64,000 nucleotides of DNA from Stenopsyche tienmushanensis (lineage: Eukaryota > Arthropoda > Insecta > Trichoptera > Stenopsychidae): assembly GCA_008973525.1 (NCBI GenBank), contig WACJ01000304.1, positions 342,787 to 406,786 of the forward strand. The letters run 5' to 3'. The stretch's first letter is position 1. Each line of letters begins with the position of its first letter. The notes under the pieces were generated by a model. The model did not search any database, had not been told where the DNA came from, and saw only the letters and a list, made by a program, of their open reading frames with translations. Shown here one piece after another: positions 33,960 to 46,564 of this stretch. Position numbers and translations under genes: made by a program.

Positions 33960-35950
33960 AATATTTTCGATTATAACATCTAAATAATATTATTTACTTA
34001 TTTATCTTTATGCATTTTTTGCTAACAATACTACCATAGCTATACTATATCAATGTTAACCTTTTAATTATAATAATTGCCATGCAACCAATGAAGATGC
34101 CATCATTTCGGTCAAAGAATGCAATTTCGATCCATAATTTGCTATTCCAGATATTGAACATTTCATATTTCAATTATTATTGAATTTTGAATTCGCAAAT
34201 TTGGCATGCTATAAAATCGTTACGCTTGCTGAGAAAATATCAGCACCGATAATAAGTCCATCGGTTGGTTCAAACGTTGTTCATTATCAAAAGTTAAGGT
34301 TATCAGAGAGCATGCAAAATAAGCCACATGGTCTTAATTAAACGTTGTTGGCATATAGAAATATTAGCTCATTGCAAAGCTCATAAATATAAAATAGCAC
34401 TTCAATGATAAATATATCGCATTTTTGGTGTAAGCATCTTTCCTGAATAACGTGGATATTTTGAGGTGAATTTATTCATCACCTTAGAGCTGATAATTTT
34501 ACTTATTAACGAATCCATACCTTGTAAAATGAGCTTCATCGCTAAACAAAATTTTGCTCGAAAACAATAGATCTCTCATTCGTTGTTCGATAATCCAATT
34601 GGCGAAATTACAATAATGTGAATAGTCATTTTCTTTCCTTGGTTACTGCATCTTTCACTACAAAAAAGATTGTGTCATTTAAAAAGACGTCATTTGTAAA
34701 TATTATACAGTGCTTACATCTAAGCGTCACACTTGGATGATCTTTTATAAATATAAAATGTAACCTAGATAACTATCACTGATGATAGTCATTCGCGGTT
34801 GCCAGCATAATTTGAAGCTCAAAGTCCTTACGATCTCCTTCGAAGTTGAGGATATTCCATTGCTGCACTATTTTTAACATTGAACATGTAGATGAATACG
34901 TAAATATTGTCTCAAACTAACTGGGAATAGTACAGTCCTTTGTACATTTAATAATTGACCATAATAAGTATCAATTGGATCAAGGATTTTATAGTCTTAT
35001 ATTTACTTGCTTATATTAAACGATTTTCATAGATCTGAATAAATTTATAATACATTTTCGCAAAGGTCAATTTAACGATATGGGCTTGTCGGGCATACAA
35101 AATAACGTTGTGGCTATTTGATATCTAAAGTTTTATTTAATATTTAAAAGATCTATTTATATTCTATAGTAATCAAATACGAAAGAAAGGAATGCTAATA
35201 TTCTTTCAATGGAGCAATGGCACTCAATAAACTGAATCGTCTTATTTGTCCAGATCTTTTAAATCAATTTAAAATGTCATAAAATATATTATTTTCTTTT
35301 TTAAATCATCAATAATCATCCTTGAATTTGATTCAGATTTAGACAACTTAACATTGATATCAATCAAACTGGTCCTAGTGAATCGAGGTTTGTTTTTAAT
35401 TCATAATTTCCTGATTTTCTCACACACCATTAGAACTTTTTTTTGCCAATTTGCAACATGTTTTATCGTGACTTTTCTTGACATAGAAATTTTTCAGTCA
35501 TAGATAGTCACGTAAATTAAAATTTCAAGCAGCAGCTGGTTTAAAAAAGCAATGCATAAAATCAAATTTTCGTAGGAGTTTAAAAAGTTTCATTTCTACC
35601 ACGCGAAAGTCTCGCGTATTTTTTAAATTATTTATATTATAATCATTTATTTAATATTTTTATATAATTTTCAAATGCACACACAGCACATTAAATTCAC
35701 CGATATCGTCCCAGGCAAAATAGCACATGATCTGTAAAAGTCTTTTTCACACTTTTACACCGAGTTAAAAAATAATTTCAAACACGTCTTCCATTATCGA
35801 CGTCGATTTTTTCACTGACATTAATGACTTATCAGTGTAAACTTTTTCTTATAGATAGCCCCAAAGATGATAGGCAGAAGTGGTCAAATACGACGACTTT
35901 GAAGGACATCATTTTTATTAAATTTTCGTTAATACTCGAGTATTGAAAAT
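33960..35950. other. AT-rich noncoding DNA
   Basis: No coding frame, terminal repeat or convincing splice pair was found. Confidence 0.4.
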
Positions 35951-35955
35951 AAGTA

Positions 35956-37080
35956 CAGTAGCGCCTCGTTTATCCGGACTAAATGAAGATGAGATGTCTG
36001 GATAACGAAACTCCAGAAAATCGAAAATAATCATAACTGACAGGGATAGACAGGGAAAGTATGAATAATTTTTATTTGTCTCGATTTAAATACACATCCA
36101 CATATAATAAATTATTTTTTATTAAAGGAAATACATAGAAGCACGTATAGAAGTTTGTGCTATTGTTTCCGCAATGTCTCCTATATCAGGTTTTACCGTA
36201 TTATTGGAACTTACTAATGGTCTTTTCAAAAACTTTTTTCAAAATTTTTCCAAAGTTGACACATATAAAGAATTCCAATTATTTGCACTGATGTAATAAC
36301 AATATTTTAAATTTATTTTCTTATGGAAGCTAATAATTTTTTCTTCATTATTTTCGCCTGCTAGCAATAATCGTCGAAGTATCTGATTTCTGTGCAAACC
36401 TTCAAGTGTTTCAATTACACCTTGATCTTTGGTTTGGTTGGTTGTATTACTGACATATCATTTTGTGAAATTTGTGGCTTCAGATAATCACATTCAACTG
36501 AAAGACGTTTTGATAATTTTAAAGCATCTGGTACTTGATTTTCCAATGACAGGTATTGGCAATCTGTGTCTGCTTGCAGCATTTACACACACTAGTTTTG
36601 TATCCAGATGAAGTATTTTCACGTCTTGATGCTAAAGAATTGCTGGGTAGTTTTTTTCCAATTTAAGTCGCTCTCATAAGCATTGTATATAGACTCTTTA
36701 TCGAATCCTTCTTTCTGCACAAATAGCTTATATGTGTCAATCAATGTGTTTACTGAAGGTACATCAGCAGAAAGCTTTCCCCTATGAAAGTTCTCTGATA
36801 CCATGTCGTCCTTTGAATTTTTCAAGCCAGTCCGAATTAGCTTTGAAAGTGGAATCTCCATTTAATCTTGTATTGAAAAATATTGCTTTTTCACACAATA
36901 ATAGACCAGATATTGGCTGACCAGTTGATCGTCTTTGTATGAACTACATAAAAATACACTCTTAGAATTCTGTATTTCCTGATTTTTTCATAACTTTTCG
37001 CTCTGAGCTTCCATATTCTGATATTAAACAACCAGTAAACTTTGCAATATGCAATCTATCATACTTGGCAACTTTTCTGA
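35956..37080 (-). mobile_element. pogo/Tigger element relict
   Basis: The right end begins CAGTAGCGCCTCGTTTATCC after TA (35954-35955), the standard pogo/Tigger terminal sequence. Minus-strand fragments in order are: RSTGQPISGLLLCEKAI and FKANSDWLEKFKGRHGI (CENP-B-type DNA-binding domain, about 36815-36950), then FHRGKLSADVPSVNT and ESIYNAYESDLNWKK (36640-36790). In the latter, the first catalytic Asp of the usual NADE motif is replaced by Tyr. The C-terminal debris to about 36100 reads IETLEGLHRNQILRRLLL and IISFHKKINLKY. The left end was not found. Confidence 0.85.
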
Positions 37081-37394
37081 TTTACATTGTATAAAAACTC
37101 ACTGAAATAAAAAATGTAAAAATGGATGCAAAAAATAAATTAATTTTTAATCCATCCAAATCCCATTCGTTCATTCAATTTGCAATCTTCAACAAGAACA
37201 TTAATTGGATATTTTTAGTTTAAGTTGGATTGAATTGCAAATATTTTATACACATTCACAAGCTATACAAACCATCAATGATAAACACACTGATTTACAA
37301 ATAATATTTAAGCTAAAACATATTGGTCACGGGTAAGTCTGCTAAAGTTCTAGGTAACAGCTGCTTTGTATTAAATTTTATATTTTTATTACAG

Positions 37395-37478
37395 GTATAT
37401 CCAGAATTCGTTGCGAACGAGGCATCTGCATTGAATTTTCGTTTAAAAGAACAAATGTTTAAGTTGAATTTGTGGTGA
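37395..37478 (+). CDS. Candidate terminal exon
   Basis: A strong acceptor (TTTATATTTTTATTACAG) precedes a frame VYPEFVANEASALNFRLKEQ ending LNLW and TGA (phase 0). An alternative frame (phase 1) gives ISRIRCERGICIEFSFKR ending in TAA. Neither is recognised. It lies 230 bp before the candidate first exon at 37710, so it would end an upstream transcript. Confidence 0.22.
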   Translation, partial: VYPEFVANEASALNFRLKEQMFKLNLW

Positions 37479-37709
37479 TAATTACGATTAAGCAATGTCG
37501 TTTTTGTTAGAGAATTATTTGAAAACTTTCAATGGGGGTTGTTTTGTCAGGCCCACAGTGCTCAATGGTAGTCTTTGCATTAATTGGATCCCCTTTAATT
37601 GAGCGATTCTTTGAATCGTGGCATGCATTACGATAAGTTTAATTCCTTAAGCTCTTCGTGAAGATTTCTATCGTGGTTTTGGAAGCTTCATAGCTGACTG
37701 CTGGACACG

Positions 37710-37758
37710 ATGGCGACAACATCCAAGGCGTTGTTTGCACCAAATTGGGCGGCACATG
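37710..37758 (+). CDS. Candidate first coding exon of the multi-SIM gene, phase 1
   Basis: ATGGCGACA (context ACACGATGG) opens MATTSKALFAPNWAAH and ends at a consensus donor ATG|GTAAGT. The exon leaves one base (G). The acceptor at 42504 supplies AT, so joining gives Asp and continues in frame into KSISSEDD. The intron would be 4.7 kb. The next phase-compatible acceptors are at 38175 and 40443, so other splice forms are possible. No TATA box was seen. The pairing is inferred from phase and strand. Confidence 0.45.
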
Positions 37759-38174
37759 GTAAGTGATCTTGTATCTTTCCTACATGTTCATTGCGATTTC
37801 GGCGAGATGATGATATGATCGTTTCTGCAGCGTCGAACTCCAATAAAAATATCTATGTGTGTTCTTCCCAGTTTATTTCTTTCGTATTTGATTTTGCTTA
37901 CAAGTGAAATTATGGCATGTGATGTTTTAAGTTCGAATAAGTGTTATATGTGTAATTTGAATTTTGAGCAAATGTGGATACGTTGATTTTTCGGCCGAAT
38001 TTGATCTTTATCAATTTTTTGCTGGCATTGAAATCGGCTCACAAATCACTGCGTATTGGAAAACTACTGGCGTGACCATGCAAATCTGATTGTAGTATTA
38101 TGATGACGCGGTAGTTTAAATCTTTAATTTTTTTTCAAACTCAGATGAAAATCGATTGTTTCCTCTCTTTATAG

Positions 38175-38299
38175 GCGTATGGACGAGACGACTTGAAGAC
38201 CTTGCAACTTATAATGCGAATATTCTTCATAACATCCCTTCAAGATTCGTGATTTCAATTAATTTTATGCCATTCGAAAATATCTTACCGATGGACTGA
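38175..38299 (+). CDS. Candidate alternative exon, phase-compatible with 37758
   Basis: The acceptor GTTTCCTCTCTTTATAG is strong. In phase 1 the frame reads VWTRRLEDLATYNANILHNI, continues PSRFVISINF and stops at TGA 38297. If used as a terminal exon after 37710-37758 it would give a protein of only 57 residues. An earlier donor is possible but none is strong. It may be a chance frame. Confidence 0.22.
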
Positions 38300-40442
38300 G
38301 AGCCTCTGTTCATTCATGCTTCTGTGTGATTGGCAAATTGCTCTTCAGTATACTGTAATCATCGATTCTCAATTTGCAATTACTATCTTTGGCAGCGAAA
38401 ATTATTTGGAACGTCTGTGATCAGCCAGCGAACTTTTAGCAATAGGAGCACATGTAGATCCCTTAGTATTTTATGATAATAGTAGAAATGGAAGTACCTG
38501 AAGATAATATCTATTTTTTTATTAATTAAAAGTGCCTTAAATGTAACGAATAAGCCAACATAGGTTAGATCTTCAATGTTGTTTTTATAAATATCCAGAC
38601 TTATAATTTACATTTATATACTTTGATTATGATTAATTTTTATAATTTTACATTTTATGTTGCCATTTTAAATTTTTATACTCTCAGGTTGGATGAAGAT
38701 TTATTAGTTGAACTATTTGTTAGGTTACTCATTTCTTAATTTGGTTAAATTTTTGTTTAGGTTTTTTTTTTTGATTAATTATTATAACTTATTATTTGAA
38801 TATTAATTTAACCATTATAATTCCAAGCACCATCTAGTACAAATTAGTCGTAACATAAATGGGAGTTATTTCTCGTAACCGATGTGAAAAGACACATAAT
38901 AATCATAAAGAGGTGAGAAAAACTAAGAAGACAGTGAAAGTGCGATAAAGACCGGTTGAACAATTTTTATGGAAAGGTAATACGGATATGATGGTGTAGA
39001 GTGAATTCAATTGAAAAGACGGATTTTAACTGATTATTATCGACGAGGATTTCTCTTCATTTATACAAAAAGCGTAATACCCTTAATCCACATGTGCGAA
39101 CTCCAATTCAATATCACATATTGCTAGAGGAATGCGATAGATGCTGATTTTAATAACAGTAAGTCTTAGCCTATTATACCAATTTAATTTTTGTATTCAA
39201 TAATTGTGTTTATTTGCATTTTTTCCTATTACTACCCTCTCGCATGTTACATTTGATATAAAACAGGGGCTTACAGTTATATAAACACTTACGAAAGCTA
39301 TTTAAGTCATATCAATCAAAATAAATTGGAAATGCCAATTATTGTCGGACTATGTCAATAAAAATATGTTAATCATCGATAAATTTATATAATGTGGACC
39401 CCTGTTCGCCTTGATATAATTTAAATATTTCATTATATATGTTAGTTGCACTAAAATAACAGATACGATCATCTTAAATGTTGTTTGGACATGTAACAAA
39501 ATGTTCGTTTTTATCAATCATTAACATTATAGTAATGTCGTTTTTTTTAATGCATTTTAAAATATTTTTTCTTAACCTTTATTAAACTTATCTTGCACAA
39601 AATAATTTTCAACATTATCAATCACTTTCTGCTACCCACCATTTCGTAAAATTTCGTAGTTCGTTTAGTATTGAAAAACATATCTCTTCCATTAACGTTA
39701 GATTGATAACTTCAAAACAGATCCTTACTGCTTAACAAATTAAAGGAGCTTATTTAGAAGGTGATGCAATGAAAAAACGACATTACCTATAAGTACTTTT
39801 AATATTATATCATACTAATAAACTATATCAAATTTTAAAAAAGGAACACCCCCAACTTATGATCGTTCTAATATATTAACAATTAAATATGATAATTCAT
39901 TATATCAACATGACAATGACGGATGATATATCATAGATTCGATAACCGTTACTATTCAGTGATTATGTTAATATATTATTATGTATCGTAGAAAATCAAT
40001 ATTAATTTAATATAATCTATAAAATAATACACATGCAAATATTTGAGATGATCCAATCTTCACTTAAATAGCGTATTACTGTTACATTCACATTATTTTC
40101 AATTTCAGGGGGCTTCCAATTTTACATATAACGCTTCAATACGCATTTATAACAACTTGTATGTTATATTTATGAGCATTAGCGTTTCTTGGGAATGACT
40201 TACCATTTTAGCACTGCGTCTTTAAAGAAAGTTTTCAAAATAATTTAAAAATACCTACAACAGCGTTTCTCAACATTCAGTCGTCAGATACAATGATGAC
40301 AGTTTGATGAATATTGGGAAATACTGATTGATAATATTTTTATATTTTTAAACAAAATGGACTCAAATTAACATTTGTTGTTTTTTATACTAATACAGGC
40401 TTTATTTTATATCATAATGCTTTGCAGTTGTATCTTTTTCAG

Positions 40443-40546
40443 ACGATGCTTGCACTTCATCAGGACCACTGAGTTGTATAAGATCATTTAGCGAGGATGA
40501 TAGAATCCCAATTATCCGACGATGGAAAATTTGCTTAAATTCTTAG
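40443..40546 (+). CDS. Candidate alternative terminal exon, phase 1
   Basis: The acceptor (GTTGTATCTTTTTCAG) is strong. The phase-1 frame reads DACTSSGPLSCIRSFSEDD, then RIPIIRRWKICLNS and TAG. Joined to 37758 it would begin with Asp. Short and unrecognised, so a decoy is quite possible. Confidence 0.22.
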
Positions 40547-40549
40547 ATT

Positions 40550-42223
40550 TAGTTTTAACTTGTTGCAGATTTGATAGAAAATTATTTTCTTTTCATTAAA
40601 AAAAACAAAGATTTAAATTATCATATCTAAGGCTTTTAAATCGCTTTTTATCCACGTATCCATAATATGGATATATATGATTTATACTTAATATAATATA
40701 TAGTTTTCATATATTTTCTCACATGTACATATTTTTACATATCGTAGCAACATTAAAAACATTGAAAGCTTAGGATGTCTTAGTATAATATAAAATCATT
40801 AGTAATTTAGTTTTCGAATTGGTAAACTATTAGGGTTTTTATCTAGAAATTTTAGGTCGCATTACAAAAACCTTATGCTATTGGCCTCTTTTAGAGTCGC
40901 TGAAAGCTTTTCTTGATCATTACTTTAGTATTTAAATATTTTCATTAGAATTGTCCCGTAAATTGTTAATATATTATTTATTGGTATTTTAAAATATTTT
41001 TGCATCAATTATGTTTCATTCACATTAACATAAACATTTTATCAAAAGTAGGTTTCACGATCCTAAATCCTAATCGCGACTGAGGGGCTTTCATCATTCT
41101 TTTCTTCAAGATGAAATCCTCTCGGAAGACTTAATCACAATTTAGTGCAGAGTGTAATAATTTCATAAATTATTTACATCGCGCTGGTTTTGAAGTTGCA
41201 TTTGGCGACTACAAAAACAAGCGTGGGTTGGTTGGTGGGTAATTATCCCTTTATCATTTCCAGAACACTTCTTTACATTACATTGATTATTAAACATTAT
41301 TTTCACCCAATATCCATCATGATGATCATAATTTACAATCGAGTTCTTTTTATGGCAGCGACTAAGAAATATTATATTGCGAATCCGAAAATCACACTTT
41401 TTTGATCAACAATTGTCAATTAACAGAAATCATTTTTCTGTGTATATATAAAAATAGCAAAAAAATATTCTAAATATTATCGAATTTAACCCTTTAAATG
41501 CCAGCGAATTTAGACATATTAGAAATTGTATAAATATTTATTAGACTTATATATTTTATTATCTAAAATCAAATATTATGTCCTCTTAGCATATGCATGT
41601 ATGTCCTGCGGGACCATTTACAGGCTTTGAGTATTTCTTCTTCAAGATTGGCACAACACTCAATGAATATTTGTATTGTTTTTTTAAATTAATATTCTAT
41701 ACATGAAATTAGCATTGATTGTTTATTTAGGGTTGTTTCAATTTACCAATAATACTAATAAGAATAGTTTTTTTTTACTAAGAATTCTGACCAGTACATC
41801 CCAAAATCGGTTCATTTACGTAGCAAAGATCATTCAACAGGCAGCCCTAATGAACTTTGCTGAATTTGCTAGTGCTAGCTAGGTCAAGTTATTTGTTGTT
41901 TTTCCCGAATAATATAAATTAATCAAAGGACACAAATATTCAATGATCAAAATATATAATCACAAAGTGTTTTTTTTAAGTATATAATATAAATGGATTA
42001 AAAATTTATTACATAAAAATAATGATGAACATACTTATAGAAAATACCATAGTGTAAATATCGGAATCCCATTCGAACTAAAACATGATAAAAAACATTT
42101 TGTATTTTTATTATTGTATCATCATCATCACATAACAACCACTAACAGTCTAATGCAAAACTAAAATCATCTTAATTCTTATCATCAAACACTAGATCAT
42201 AAGCATTCCATCCTTTTCAAATA
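40550..42223. other. Intronic/intergenic AT-rich DNA with repeat copy 3
   Basis: 41040-41215 is a copy of the dispersed repeat also at 25850 and 33065 (TTCAAGATGAAATCCTCTCG; CGCGCTGGTTTTGAAGTTGC). Otherwise no feature is seen. Confidence 0.45.
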
Positions 42224-42333
42224 TTAGAGAGACCCGAAAATATTCGCATTTTTAGTAAAAAAAAAAGTTTTAGTAAAAAAATAAAAAAAAAACTGAGCTC
42301 TCAAAATACGGGAAAATTTTTGGGTCCCATTAA
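42224..42333. mobile_element. Mariner-type MITE, 110 bp, TA-flanked
   Basis: The left end TTAGAGAGACCCGAAAATAT and the right end complement of TTAATGGGACCCAAAAATTT are inverted. TA lies at 42222-42223 and 42334-42335. The inner part shares ATTTTGAG and ACTCAGTTT-like blocks with the solo end at 58032. It sits 170 bp before the acceptor of the large exon. Confidence 0.7.
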
Positions 42334-42503
42334 TACCACTGCAGAGTAAATACAATTTCATAAAAATTGGTTTAAGATCTTTAAATAAATATATATTATT
42401 ATTCCATGTTTATATTTATATTTGGCGAAACAGATACTCATTCTAACATATTTAAAAATTTTAAAGGTGTTTTTTTTTAATTCACATGACTATTTTCTTA
42501 CAG

Positions 42504-45500
42504 ATAAGTCCATCAGCAGCGAAGACGACGTCCAAATAACTGACGATGAAGAGGATACCCCTCCTAAAGCAAGCAGTATTTTAAATTGTAATGAAAAGTA
42601 TGCACGGATGTATCCAAGTTTCTTCAAACCACGTAACAAAGTTGTACCTTCCGATGATCCGGTCAACCACCAAGAAGAAGAACCAGCAAATGAGTCTGAA
42701 AACCCCTTGAATCCAAGTCAGAGTGCAGAGCCCTTGATGGAAGATGGTGCGAGACCCTCGACAAGTTCTTCGCCATCTTCCAACAACAACAATGAACCCT
42801 CAGAACCAGAGTCTCCAATATCAAATCCATCACCACGATCAAATCTGTACTTGGAAATGTTAACATTCATCAGGCGCATCCAACCGCAGGTCTCTTCAAA
42901 TCTCCCTGCAAATCTGCGCATAAAAATGGTTAGCAGAATAAAAAATGATTATACCTTCAATATAAGCGTAGAATGTAACGAAATTCCTTCAGATGAAACA
43001 GAGCCAGAAAATAATCCGGGTTCTTCAAATGGAACAAGAGCTGATTCTAGGTCGGCCGTCTCTTCTGATTCTGATGATCGTCAGATAAACGTTGATATAC
43101 GACAACCACAGAAAACTAACGAATCCGCGGCAAGCTCTTCCACATTAGATACATGTGAGACAAAAGCTCAAGAAACCAACTCAAACCCTACAACAGAGTA
43201 TCCATCTAGTTCTGTTTCTTCAAACGTCAATCAGTCAGCTAACACTAACTCAATGTCAAATACTTCTAATAAAAAAATCAACGAGACCTCTTCTTCAAAA
43301 CCTAAAAGAAAACCATTGACTCAAGATCATGAAATAAACGAAGTCAAGCAATGTATTATATCTGTACTTGAATTCTTGATCTCATCTTTAAATAGTACGG
43401 CAAGCAATAGAGAACTACTGCGAGCTGTCACCAACGCGGCTTTGGAGACTATTATTACAATAGAGGAGGAAGTCGAAGAACCAACCCTTGTCAATCCAAA
43501 TGAGAATCAGGTGACACAAAATGGATCGATCCAACCAAACCAACGTGCAAATTCAGCAGAATATAATCTTGACGCAATTCCTTCAACCAGTTCGTATGTC
43601 GTCAACCCTTTGGACGCTATTGACGGGATACAAAATCAAGAGTTGCAACCAAGAAATCAATCTATTAATGCAAGTTATCAATCGATCTTAGATAATTTTC
43701 GATCAAAGGTAGTTAATAATACTGCAGAATGGAATAGGTCTCAAGCAAGATCAAGAATGTTGAGACTAATTCCCGTAGCTTTGAACATGAATATATTGGC
43801 AAGTCGTCAGTTCGCTAATACTTTTCACGCACCCTTCGTTGTTAATGGACAAATGCCATCATTACGGAATATAAACATGCCATTGTTCAATAATCGACGT
43901 CGAAATTTACACCAATATGTTTTCCGGCCAGAGGAAGAAGAAATAAATAATGGCTTAAATAACGCTAATGAGAACAATGGAAATGCAGAAGGGACAGAAG
44001 AAAATCAGCCTTCAGTCAACTCACGCATGCCCGCAAATCCAGAAGATTTTCTTGAAATTGATCCTACGTCAGTTTTTTCGTCAGATTCATCATTTACAGA
44101 AGATGAAGACGAAGAAGAGGAAGATGAAGAAGAGGAAGATGAAGAAGCGGAGGAAGAAAAGGATGATGAAGACGATGATAAAAAAATAGGTTTAAAAGAG
44201 AAATGTGTGGAACCCCAATCACTACAAAAATCTAGTGGTTCTACAAAAACCGATGGAAAATCAGACGCCTATCAGCCAGAAGAGAATTATGATGCCCTAA
44301 ATAATACCGTTGTAGATATTGAACAACCAGTGCAAGAAAATCAATCTACAGTTCCCGTGGATCATGTGGAAGCTATTGAAATTGATCCTAATTCCGTTTC
44401 TTCCCCACATTCTTTAATTGTCGATATAAAAAAGAAAGAGTGTGTGAATACTCAAATCAAAGAATCACCTAATAATTCTACGCCTACCAACGCCAATTTA
44501 GATACCGATCTGCCGTCGCAAAAAAATGATACCTCAAATACAGCGATTGAAAATGATAAAAAACCATCAGAAGAAAATGTTCATACATTGGAAACAAACA
44601 TCTCCACGAATCAGGTCGAAGCAACTAATGTCACTTCTGTCACTTCCCCAAAATCCGTCATTATTTATAAAGATGAGGAAGTACACATGGATATTCAATC
44701 ACTACTATTCGATGATGCAACTGCCAGTACTTCGACCAATCCAGATAATCGCCAATCAAAGAGGAAATACAAAACTACGACCATCCCTTCCGCTTTTAAA
44801 GTTGAACAGAAACAAAAACGTCTATGTACAGCCCAACCAAGTAAATGTAAGAATAAGATAGAAAAGACTAAAATCGATCCTGAGTTTATTGCTTCTGCCG
44901 AGCCTGGTCCCTCTAAATCGAACGTTGCTTCTGAAAAATCTCAGTCATCTAATAAACCTACGACCATCTCTACAAACTTGGAGATATCTCACCCTGGTGA
45001 GGATCATGAGCATCAAAATCCCGCTAACGCAAATACCAATGAATTGCAAGAAAGCGAACCTCGTTCACTCTTCGTCAATCCGCTTGTAAATCAGTCAGAA
45101 TTAACAAATATGGTTTCCAATACTACTTCTTTGTCTAATACCACAAATACTACTTCATATACTGAAGTAAACTTAGCGTCTGATCAACAGCAAAAAGTAA
45201 ATCAACTTGCGCTTACCTCATCTAATTCTAAAACTTGTCCTGTGAAGAAAGAAGACAATACTCAAAATGTCACCACATCAGATAATGAAAAATCATCATC
45301 TGAAGATGATCTGTGCATAATCCATGAAAGCATACTCTCAAATCAGGAAGAAGTGATTGTAGTTGACGAGCCTTCTTTGTCAAGTTACATCAACAATATA
45401 ACAAAGAATAAAAAAGGTAAAAGCACCCATCGATCACAGCCATCTACAAGCACCTCTTCGAGCTCGAATACGGGTCAATTAAAGAAGAGAGAGAAGTATG

Positions 45501-46204
45501 ATAATTCAAGCAGCGTCTATGTCCATAAAAAAACAAGAGGTAAACAGCAACGCCCGATCCCGACTGATCCTCTTAAACTAACGCCAGAAATAATTGAAAT
45601 TGATTCCGACGTTGAATATTTACCCCGTTACTCCATTATCTCTTCACCTTTTAAGATGAATACATCTAAGCCATCTACGAGCTCTTCTTCATACTCAGAG
45701 ACTCGTCAGTCGAATAAAAACAATAATGCTTCAAATTTCATCACTTCTAAAAAAATCAAACAAAAATATAAGTATCGAGCTCTGCGGAACGTTTATTTAG
45801 AAGAAGAAGACGTGATTGAAATTGATTGTGAACCAAATTTTCCTGATTATTCTAGCAAAGTCGCTAAACAAAGTAAAAAGTGCAAGGATACAAAAGAACC
45901 ACAACCTTCAACCGCTTCATGCGCTTATCGTCCCAAGGAGAAGAAAAAAGCTGCTAAAAAGACCATTTCTAAAGATCAAGAAGATAGCAAACCACGTTCA
46001 TACAGTTATGATTCACTAGCAAATCGAGAAGAAATGATAGAAATTAATTCCGACTCTCTTTCTATTACTTCAACTGTATCCTCCAACGATGAAATTGAAC
46101 TGCAAATGAACCAAACTGCATTTAGAAACTCAAGCTTGAATGCTCGTCGGCCAAATGAAAATGATGATACTTCTAATAATACGAGCACGGATGAGAGTCA
46201 GTGA
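42504..46204 (+). CDS. Large exon: disordered acidic protein with repeated SUMO-interacting-like motifs
   Basis: A pyrimidine-rich acceptor (GACTATTTTCTTACAG) precedes 42504. The same frame is open back to 42422 but has no ATG there, so 42504 is the likely border. The 1233 codons (residues counted from 42422) are rich in Ser, Asn, Glu, Asp and Thr. A dense Asp/Glu run lies at about residues 558-588. Short hydrophobic cores followed by acid or serine resemble SUMO-interacting motifs: residues 544 (LEID), 652 (IEID), 665 (LIVD), 746 (VIIY), 966 (II), 978 (VIVVDE), 1057 (IIEID), 1131 (VIEID), 1205 (MIEIN). The last four are spaced 74-79 residues apart, and PST-serine blocks at 1007, 1084 and 1162 have the same period, showing a degenerate internal repeat. 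Lys-rich patches between them could be nuclear localisation signals. No catalytic or zinc domain was found and no ortholog is recognised. A nuclear SUMO-binding scaffold is my inference. Confidence 0.88.
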
Positions 46205-46564
46205 CAAAAAAAGAAAGGCTTCGGTCCCTCAAGTCAATGCGTGGCTGTCATTGTCTATCATCCCAAATCTCTTTCTTTGTCTAACTCCGTCATAGTTCCA
46301 GCTCGCATTGACACCAATCTACCACAGCCTATAAATACGAGTTTATTAAATACAGAAAACACCAATTCTGAAATCCACGATACCGACAACCTTGACCCTG
46401 GCAATGCTAATCCTGACAACCCTGATAATATCGATTCTGAGAACCTCAATCATAATTCTTTCTTAAATTTATCAACAGCCAAACCCGACTCTGATCAAGC
46501 ACAATCATATTCCGACGTCGAAGATCACGCACTAATCAAGTTGCCAAAAAAAACTAAAGATTAG
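46205..46564 (+). CDS. In-frame extension after a lone TGA (readthrough or nonsense candidate)
   Basis: After CAG TGA CAA at 46199-46207 the same frame stays open for 119 codons to a double stop TAG TAG (46562-46567). Composition matches the exon: Asn, Asp, Ser and Pro rich, with DNLDPGNANPDNPDNIDSEN. Residues at 1276-1279 (VIVY then HPKSLSLS) resemble the VIVVDEPSLSS core and fall 71 residues after the previous core, close to the 74-79 period. TGA followed by C is a leaky context. Alternatives are a recent nonsense change or an intron-free relic. Confidence 0.65.
   Translation, partial: QKKKGFGPSSQCVAVIVYHPKSLSLSNSVIVPARIDTNLPQPINTSLLNTENTNSEIHDTDNLDPGNANPDNPDNIDSENLNHNSFLNLSTAKPDSDQAQSYSDVEDHALIKLPKKTKD

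Noticed and set aside
42422..42503. First 27 codons of the long open frame before the large exon
   Set aside because: There is no ATG start, and a good splice acceptor follows at 42488-42503. This part is most likely intron.
43968..45089. Additional ORFs of 66-111 codons in other frames of the large exon
   Set aside because: Shadows of the long frame with Lys/Met-rich or Leu/Ser-rich low-complexity composition caused by its GAA/GAT and TCA codons.
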